Assembly: GCA_030262775.1 (NCBI GenBank)
Contig: JAJSZP010000003.1
Location: forward strand, 1-42,691
DNA: 42,691 nt
From: Deltaproteobacteria bacterium
Lineage (GTDB): Bacteria > Desulfobacterota > Desulfobacteria > Desulfobacterales > ETH-SRB1
Reading direction: 5' to 3'
This document shows, piece after piece, positions 36,595 through 42,691 of this stretch. The notes beneath the pieces are model-generated. The model made no database searches and had not been told where the DNA came from. It saw only the letters and a list, made by a program, of their open reading frames with translations. Both the position numbers and the translations under genes were made by a program. Within the stretch, counting starts at the first letter, position 1. Each line of letters starts with the position of its first letter.

Positions 36595-37575
36595 TCAATT
36601 TTTCCGCAACCGCCTGGTCAGTCGAGGCAGAAGCAATTCTCTTTCCAACAGTCTCCAGATATAATCAACTTCAACTGTTCTGTTTTTTTGAATTTGCTTT
36701 CTTTTTTTTAATGCTTTCTTTATACCCTTCAGCGCATCCCATTTAGCTTTTATAAAATCTTTGTTTCGGCCGCGCGCTGTAAAAAAGAAAAAAGCCGCTA
36801 TGTCATAGATAATGTGGGAAAAGATAGTTTTAAGTATCAATCCGGCAGGCATATTTTGGATATAAACCCATTCCAGATTTCGATGGCTGTAGTAAACTGA
36901 AATTGCTGAGTCATAACCTATGGTTCCGCTAGCCTTATGATATACAACGGCATCAGGTACATATATGCACTTGTAGCCTTGCAATTGTGCTCTGAAACTA
37001 AGGTCAACGTCTTCATAGAGTAAAAAGAAATCCTCATCAAAAAGACCGATATCACGAAGCATTCGTGTACGATAAAGAGCAGCACCCGCGCATGCCCCGA
37101 AAATCCACTCCTGCCGATCATAATTCGTTGCTGATGTTCCGCGACCACGGAGAAGCCCTGCCCCAGCCCTCGTATAAGAATCTCCTGCTCGATCAATGAT
37201 TTTGGGATTGTCGTAAAAAAGAATTTTTGAAGCTGCACATCCTGCTTCCGGATAAGTCTCAATGGCTTTCACCAGCGTCTTAAGCCAGAGAGGATGAGGA
37301 ACTGCATCGTTGTTAAGCAATGCTATATATTCGGTTTGGACCATTTCAAGGGCTATATTGTTTGCACTGGAAAAGCCAACGTTTTTTGAAAGAGCGATAA
37401 TCTTAACCTCGGGGTAATTGCGTGAAACAAAATCAACGGATCCATCCTCAGATCCATTGTCTACAAAAGTGATACTTACTGGTTCGTAAACTTGCTGCCT
37501 AAGGCTATCCAAGCATGTGGAAAGAAAGTCTTTTCCGTTCCAGTTTACTATAATAACATTTATCATTTCTGTCAT
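36595..37575 (-). CDS. Glycosyltransferase family 2
   Basis: 'INVIIVNWNGKDFLSTCLDSLRQQ', 'ALLNNDAVPHPLWLKTLV', 'DEDFFLLYEDVDLSFRAQLQGY'. Confidence 0.93.
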   Translation of the reverse strand: MTEMINVIIVNWNGKDFLSTCLDSLRQQVYEPVSITFVDNGSEDGSVDFVSRNYPEVKIIALSKNVGFSSANNIALEMVQTEYIALLNNDAVPHPLWLKTLVKAIETYPEAGCAASKILFYDNPKIIDRAGDSYTRAGAGLLRGRGTSATNYDRQEWIFGACAGAALYRTRMLRDIGLFDEDFFLLYEDVDLSFRAQLQGYKCIYVPDAVVYHKASGTIGYDSAISVYYSHRNLEWVYIQNMPAGLILKTIFSHIIYDIAAFFFFTARGRNKDFIKAKWDALKGIKKALKKRKQIQKNRTVEVDYIWRLLERELLLPRLTRRLRKN

Positions 37576-37592
37576 ATATCCAATAGTTAGAG

Positions 37593-38507
37593 TTATATCG
37601 TGTCCGAGTAAAGAAAAGGTATTTCACCTCGTTGACCAGCACGCCCAGAAAATCCATGGTATAACCCCTTTATTATATAAAGGAAGCTGCGTAATCTATG
37701 TTTTTCATACAATAGTATGAGGCACATAATCTTCATAAGTATAGTTCTATTAGATATACACCATCCATGCTCTGCCTTTTTATACATTTTATGAAGAAGA
37801 ACAGCATTGCGGAATTGATAATAACGTCGAATAGGGTCATGATGAGTTGGGTGCACAATTTTCCAAAGAATAAAACGCCCCTCAATATTGCCAATCTTAT
37901 GTAATAGAATGGCATCCCTTACCTGAATGATATCATATCCCCTGTTTCTTAGCCTGAGACAATATTCTATATCGACATAATCAATGAATAGACTGTCAAG
38001 GAAATAGCCGGCTGATTCAAAGGCTTCTTTGGAAATCAGACTTCCGGATGTGATAACATGCGCAATCTTTTCCCACGGCGCATAGGTATGAACCGCTGAA
38101 AAATTATGAGAACAATTGCAAAATGATATTTCTGGACCAACTACCATTAATCTTTCACGGTTAGGGTATCTCTCCCACACATCTAACATTTTCTGCACCA
38201 TATTCGCCTGAGGCTCACTGTCCTGGTCAAATGTAACAATCCATGAATAGCCATAATTTATTGCTTTTCTAACACCCTGATTTAAGGCTGTAGCCATACC
38301 AAGATTTACTCTGTTTTTGATCAAATCAACGGTCTTTCTTCCATTTATGGCCTTATCTAACCAAAGAGACTCCATTCCAGTTGAACCGTTATCTACAATG
38401 ATAACCTGTTTCACTTGCTGTGAAATTATTTTCAACCTATGCTGGAATTCGCGATCTGGAAAATATGTTATAATGACTGCACAAACTGAGTTATTACATA
38501 AAGCCAT
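37593..38507 (-). CDS. Glycosyltransferase family 2, rhamnosyltransferase-like
   Basis: 'CAVIITYFPDREFQHRLKIISQQVKQVIIVDNGS', 'WIVTFDQDSEPQANMVQKML', 'LFIDYVDIEYCLRLRNRGYD'. Confidence 0.9.
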   Translation of the reverse strand: MALCNNSVCAVIITYFPDREFQHRLKIISQQVKQVIIVDNGSTGMESLWLDKAINGRKTVDLIKNRVNLGMATALNQGVRKAINYGYSWIVTFDQDSEPQANMVQKMLDVWERYPNRERLMVVGPEISFCNCSHNFSAVHTYAPWEKIAHVITSGSLISKEAFESAGYFLDSLFIDYVDIEYCLRLRNRGYDIIQVRDAILLHKIGNIEGRFILWKIVHPTHHDPIRRYYQFRNAVLLHKMYKKAEHGWCISNRTILMKIMCLILLYEKHRLRSFLYIIKGLYHGFSGRAGQRGEIPFLYSDTI

Positions 38508-38692
38508 TATCTTACCTCAATTTAGTTAATTTAACTTTTATTTTTGCCCTCATTCTTACTTTGTGAATACTCCAATTTTGAACAAGCCATCTGAATGACG
38601 CTCAATCAACCAAAATCAGAATACTGGACTGGGCCTAATAATGTTGATGGTTAGTTTGGTAATGTAAGAAGGATCAATTCCCATAATAGTTT

Positions 38693-40939
38693 TTATGTCT
38701 TTATAGAAAAATCTTCTTTTGAAAGAGTTAGGTTTGGATTATAAAAAGGATCTCCATCAGCCAATAGGTCATTCCACTTTTCCGAAAAATAATCTGTTTC
38801 CTTCCTGAATCTTACCTGTTTTTTAAAATTATCTTCATAACCCCTACTTTTAGATTCATAGTGGTATAGTTCAGCATAAGGAGTGTATACTATAAGGTAC
38901 CCCTTTTCTCTGACTTTCAGGCAATAATCTACATCATTAAAGGCATAACTTAAATTTTCATCAAAACCGCCAACTCCTTTGAACAATGACTTCTTAGTCA
39001 TCATACAAGCTGCCGTTACAGCACTGAGATTTTGGATTACTTTCAATCTACAATAATAACCCAAAGAATCTTTGGAAATATACTTATGTGAATGTCCTGC
39101 CACCCCTCCAATGCCTATAATGACACCTGCATGCTGAACTGTATTATTAGGATAATATAACAGTGTTCCTACTACACCAACATCTTCTCTTTGCGCAAAT
39201 CCAAGCATTTCTTCAATCCAATCCTTAGAGATCACCTCTGTATCGTTATTCATGAAAACCAAGTATTCTGAATCTATTCTATTAACTGCGTAGTTATTAA
39301 TGCTGGAAAAGTTAAAGGGAATGTCGTATTTAATAATAGATACCTTTGGATTATTTTTAAGATAATTATAGTAAGTATTAGTTTCTGTTTCAAGACTTCC
39401 ATTATCAACCACAAAAATTGAATAGTTTTCATAACAAGTCAGCCTGGATATTGAGTCTATACATCTCCTTAGCATCTTCACTTTATCTTTAGTCGGAATA
39501 ATGATTGAGACTTTTGGATAATCATTAATTTCATATTTAATACGATAAGTCCCAATGCTATGGCCATTACGTACATCTCCATCCAAACCAAGCCGTTGGA
39601 TATGATCTGATAAAGCTCTTTTTGCGCTATCGTATGCATACATTTTTGCTTCAGCATTTTTACCTACTGAACTATCAATGCATCTCCAGTGGTAAAGAAT
39701 CTTAGGAATATGCTCGATTTTTTGAGTTGTTTCTGTAACCCTCAAAAATAAGTCATAATCCTGAGAACCTTCGTAACCCTCTCTGAAGCCTCCTATATTT
39801 TCTAAAATTTTTCTCCTAATTACAGCAAAATGGCAAATGTAATTATAGCTTCGGAATGTATCAGGAGACCAGTCAGGTTTAAAAAAAGGATCGCGTCTAA
39901 TACCCTCTACTGTAATTTTATCCTCATCACTGTAAACAAAATCAATTTCTCTTCGCTTATTTAATACCTTAACAACTTCATAAAGCGCATCTGCACTTAG
40001 CTCATCATCGTTGTCGATAAGTCCTATAAACTCTCCAGTTGTTAAGTAAAAAGCTTCATTAGACGTTCTTGCAATGCCAGCATTTTTTGGCAAATACTTG
40101 ACTAAAATCCTTTTGTCCTGCTCCGCATATCTTACTAAAACCCTTTTGACATGCTTTTCCGTCGACCCATCATCGACTATACACAAATCCCAGTTTTTAT
40201 AAAGTTGATTCAATACCGACTCAATTGCTTTCACAAGCCAGATCTCATCAACATTAAAAACCGGCATAATAATGCTGATCTTTGGGTTGTACTGAAATCC
40301 AGCAATTTCGGTCTTTATTTTCTTTATCTTTTCCTCCGTTAATTTATTTATCTTTATCCATCTATCGTAGTCACTTGCTCTTAAGCCTAAATGAACAAGA
40401 ATTTTATTAGATATGGATTTAGTTAAGCCTTCTCTTTGAATGTTAAATAATATCCGTTGGAATAAAGGGATATTATATAATAATCTGCAGTAAATAAGCC
40501 TTCGTAAAAATTCCGATAATCGCCATGCTTTGGATTGTTCAATCATATTCAATTCATATTCAATATTCTTAATATGAACATCTTTATCAAGGATAAGACT
40601 ATAATACTTTCCAATATTTATATCCAAAATCTTAACTAGCTCTTCTAAATATTCTTTTTTCACTTTATTATATATACTTAGTGGAATAATATAGTTACCC
40701 CTTGCTTCTTTTATAGATCTATTTTTATACAAGTCTAACTCTTGCTCGTTATTATAAATTACTTTTGTCTTTGGCTTATTGTAATTACGCAATAAATCAT
40801 TTGTAAACTCATCAGTAGAACCATTGTTTACTATGATAATCTCAAAATCCTGAAAGGTTTGATTCAGGACAGATTTCACTACTTCATCAATATATTGTCC
40901 TTGATTATAGCAATTGATAACAATAATTACTTTTGGCAT
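38693..40939 (-). CDS. Multi-domain GT2 glycosyltransferase (partial N-terminal GT-A + two full GT2 domains)
   Basis: Three GT-A starts: 'PKVIIVINCYNQGQYIDEVVKSVLNQTF', 'PKISIIMPVFNVDEIWLVKAIESVLNQ', 'PKVSIIIPTKDKVKMLRRCIDSI'. Confidence 0.9.
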   Translation of the reverse strand: MPKVIIVINCYNQGQYIDEVVKSVLNQTFQDFEIIIVNNGSTDEFTNDLLRNYNKPKTKVIYNNEQELDLYKNRSIKEARGNYIIPLSIYNKVKKEYLEELVKILDINIGKYYSLILDKDVHIKNIEYELNMIEQSKAWRLSEFLRRLIYCRLLYNIPLFQRILFNIQREGLTKSISNKILVHLGLRASDYDRWIKINKLTEEKIKKIKTEIAGFQYNPKISIIMPVFNVDEIWLVKAIESVLNQLYKNWDLCIVDDGSTEKHVKRVLVRYAEQDKRILVKYLPKNAGIARTSNEAFYLTTGEFIGLIDNDDELSADALYEVVKVLNKRREIDFVYSDEDKITVEGIRRDPFFKPDWSPDTFRSYNYICHFAVIRRKILENIGGFREGYEGSQDYDLFLRVTETTQKIEHIPKILYHWRCIDSSVGKNAEAKMYAYDSAKRALSDHIQRLGLDGDVRNGHSIGTYRIKYEINDYPKVSIIIPTKDKVKMLRRCIDSISRLTCYENYSIFVVDNGSLETETNTYYNYLKNNPKVSIIKYDIPFNFSSINNYAVNRIDSEYLVFMNNDTEVISKDWIEEMLGFAQREDVGVVGTLLYYPNNTVQHAGVIIGIGGVAGHSHKYISKDSLGYYCRLKVIQNLSAVTAACMMTKKSLFKGVGGFDENLSYAFNDVDYCLKVREKGYLIVYTPYAELYHYESKSRGYEDNFKKQVRFRKETDYFSEKWNDLLADGDPFYNPNLTLSKEDFSIKT

Positions 40940-41165
40940 TATTATCCTTTAGTTGTCTGAAAACATTATCAGCTCATGTGCAATTGCATTTAACGCGACC
41001 TAATACGTTGACAGCAATTCCCACTGTAAAATGACTTAACATATTCAAATCATTACAGATTCCCAAAAAGAGTTCACGACAAAAACTGTAACCATTTGAT
41101 ATTACAATAAAAAATCTACTTACGAAAAACGAACAGTATGTTAGACATTCGTTTCGTGAACTTAT

Positions 41166-41402
41166 TTAGACAAAATGTAGTAATTCCAATAGGTTAAGCT
41201 GTTTTGCAGCGGGAATTGCTGATACGTTGAAACGATTTATAGCTGATGGGCTTTTAATAAACATCCTTGTAAAGCACCAGAGGAAACCTATGTATGGTCT
41301 GAGGACAAAATGTGCCGCATCCACAAAAAATACTATTCTTTTAGATGTTTTCAAAAAGCTCATATTGAAGCCGTTTAAAGTATATAATAGAACAGTCCAC
41401 AC
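41166..41402 (-). mobile_element. IS630-family transposase, internal fragment
   Basis: 'KRIVFFVDAAHFVLRPYIGFLWCFTRMFIKSPSAINRFNV' resembles the first catalytic Asp region of IS630 transposases. Confidence 0.7.
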
Positions 41403-42001
41403 AATATAGATAACAGGAAGCAGGAAAGCGATAGAACAGGCTTAGATCGACTTTTAAAGGCGAAAATCGCAAACAAGACTGTTCCGGCAAAAAGAGCTTC
41501 TACTGCTATGCCCCAAGCATTGTTGGTATTTATTATGGTAGCAAAGAAAGTACCGATGGTTTCTTGATTTCTCTGAACAATACGGAACAAAGGAAAAGGA
41601 GAGATATAGTATTCGGTATTAAAGGGCCAGAACAAAGGGACTCCAAAGGGCTTAGACGTATCTGCGGAAAAGTAATCCAATATGGGATGAGACAGGAGTG
41701 ATACAAGACAACAGATGAAAACCCGTTTTTTTTAAATCCCCTTGAGCCTGTGCCCTGCAAATCGGTAAAATATCAGTGCCCCAATAAGTCCAAACACCAA
41801 GCTGTGACTGGGCCCGTGGTGAAATCTGCCAGGGTCGCCACACAAAAAACCGGGTATAAAATCCAGATCCGGAAGATTGGCAAGGAACAGACAGGATCCC
41901 AACAGGAATATCTCTTGTTTCGGTGGGCTGTCCGGATCCGTTTTTCTAAAGGCAAGATATACGGCAAGCCCCGCGGCCGAATGGGCTATTGGTAGTGGCA
42001 T
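41375..42001 (-). pseudogene. YdjM-like inner-membrane metal-dependent hydrolase, interrupted by an in-frame TAA
   Basis: 'MPLPIAHSAAGLAVYLAF...LANLPDLDFIPGF...FHHGPSHSLVFGLIGALI...KGI*KKRVFICCLVSLLSHPILDYFSADT...'; ORFs 41732..42001 and 41375..41680 share a frame. Confidence 0.8.
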
Positions 42002-42186
42002 AATTCAACCAAGCCTGCCCATTCAAAAAAATCCATCACATCACCCTGTTTTCCAGCCTCAAAGCGGTCATAGAACGTAGCCGAGCTCATGCTGTAGCAA
42101 TTTTCGAAGTCGCCCAAGTCGTGCTCATAGCGCTCCAATCGCCGTCGATGGCGGCTTAATGTAATATCTAATAGTTTTCCTAACAC
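41986..42186 (-). CDS. Small hypothetical protein, possibly antitoxin-like
   Basis: 66 aa, charged helical N-terminus and 'MSSATFYDRFEAGKQGDVMDFFEWAGLVEL' pattern; family not established here. Confidence 0.45.
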   Translation of the reverse strand: MLGKLLDITLSRHRRRLERYEHDLGDFENCYSMSSATFYDRFEAGKQGDVMDFFEWAGLVELCHYQ

Positions 42187-42506
42187 TTGGTATAGTTCGG
42201 CATCGTTGAAACAAGCATACTTAGGAACGGGGACAAAATAGAGACGCTGGTAACTTTGTTAACTTATCCATCAAGAAGCCCCTGCTTTTTTAACTGCATT
42301 CCCATTTCCGTAAGGGATAAAAACTGTTGAACCGCTACGGCGCTGAGGACGCGAAGGTTTTTTTGTTGATTTTTCCTGATCAGAACGAATGATCATGAAA
42401 AACGCAATGCCCTGCGGGCAGATCACTTGTACGGAAAAGCTTCTGTAATCTGCTGAGAAAGCTTGCGGGATACCCATGAATTTATGCGTTTCCACTATCG
42501 AATAAA

Positions 42507-42689
42507 TTATTGCATTTGCTCAGGGGATATTTCCTGAATTATTTTCCTGAACCCATCAATGTCTTTACTCTGAAAGGCTGATCTATGAAGCTTTTTCAGC
42601 AACATTCTATTGTTCAATGTGTTTATTTTTTTATGTACATCTCCTGGAACATTACTGCTAAACCTGATATCAAGGGCTTCGAGAACCAT
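42507..42689 (-). CDS. Hypothetical protein fragment at window edge
   Basis: 60-aa ORF reaching the window end; resembles C-terminal tails of Rpn/DUF4351-type proteins. Confidence 0.3.
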   Translation of the reverse strand: MVLEALDIRFSSNVPGDVHKKINTLNNRMLLKKLHRSAFQSKDIDGFRKIIQEISPEQMQ

Positions 42690-42691
42690 TT

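Noticed and set aside
42271-42495. 74-aa minus-strand ORF
   Set aside because: Low-complexity basic sequence in a gene-poor edge region; no recognisable family.
1-42691. CRISPR arrays, tRNA or rRNA genes
   Set aside because: No regularly spaced direct repeats, tRNA cloverleaf or rRNA sequence was recognised by reading; a dedicated scan was not possible.

Overview
The window is a roughly 40 kb, almost entirely minus-strand cell-surface polysaccharide/glycolipid locus. Gene style suggests a Desulfobacterota-like genome, but this is weak inference. In transcription order (right to left) it contains: glycosyltransferases (including a GT2-GT4 fusion and a multi-GT2 protein), a polyprenyl-phosphate sugar transferase, an acyl-CoA ligase / MDR dehydrogenase / molybdopterin oxidoreductase cassette, lipoproteins, a clostripain-like protease, a Wza-type exporter, a Wzc-type BY-kinase, a broken CpsB/YwqE phosphatase, a WbpG-like amidotransferase, four radical-SAM proteins, an HtrB-like acyltransferase, an FAD oxidoreductase, a sulfatase-like (Thr-type) enzyme, DUF5989, carbamoyltransferase, SGNH hydrolase, SxtJ, a GH-A glycosidase and an O-antigen ligase/polymerase. 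The most notable direct observations are: (i) an in-frame TAG that cuts the Tyr-rich tail off the BY-kinase, with the neighbouring phosphatase gene also broken; (ii) three genes put out of frame by exactly one missing A in poly-A tracts, while neighbouring genes carry in-frame A8/A9 tracts; (iii) serial duplication and decay of modules (SxtJ x3, sulfatase x2, radical SAM + acyltransferase x2), with MITE-like inverted-repeat elements next to decayed copies, one with a perfect 5-bp target-site duplication; (iv) a 49-aa DUF5989 gene absent from the ORF track. Nothing was searched against databases; family calls come from motif recognition.
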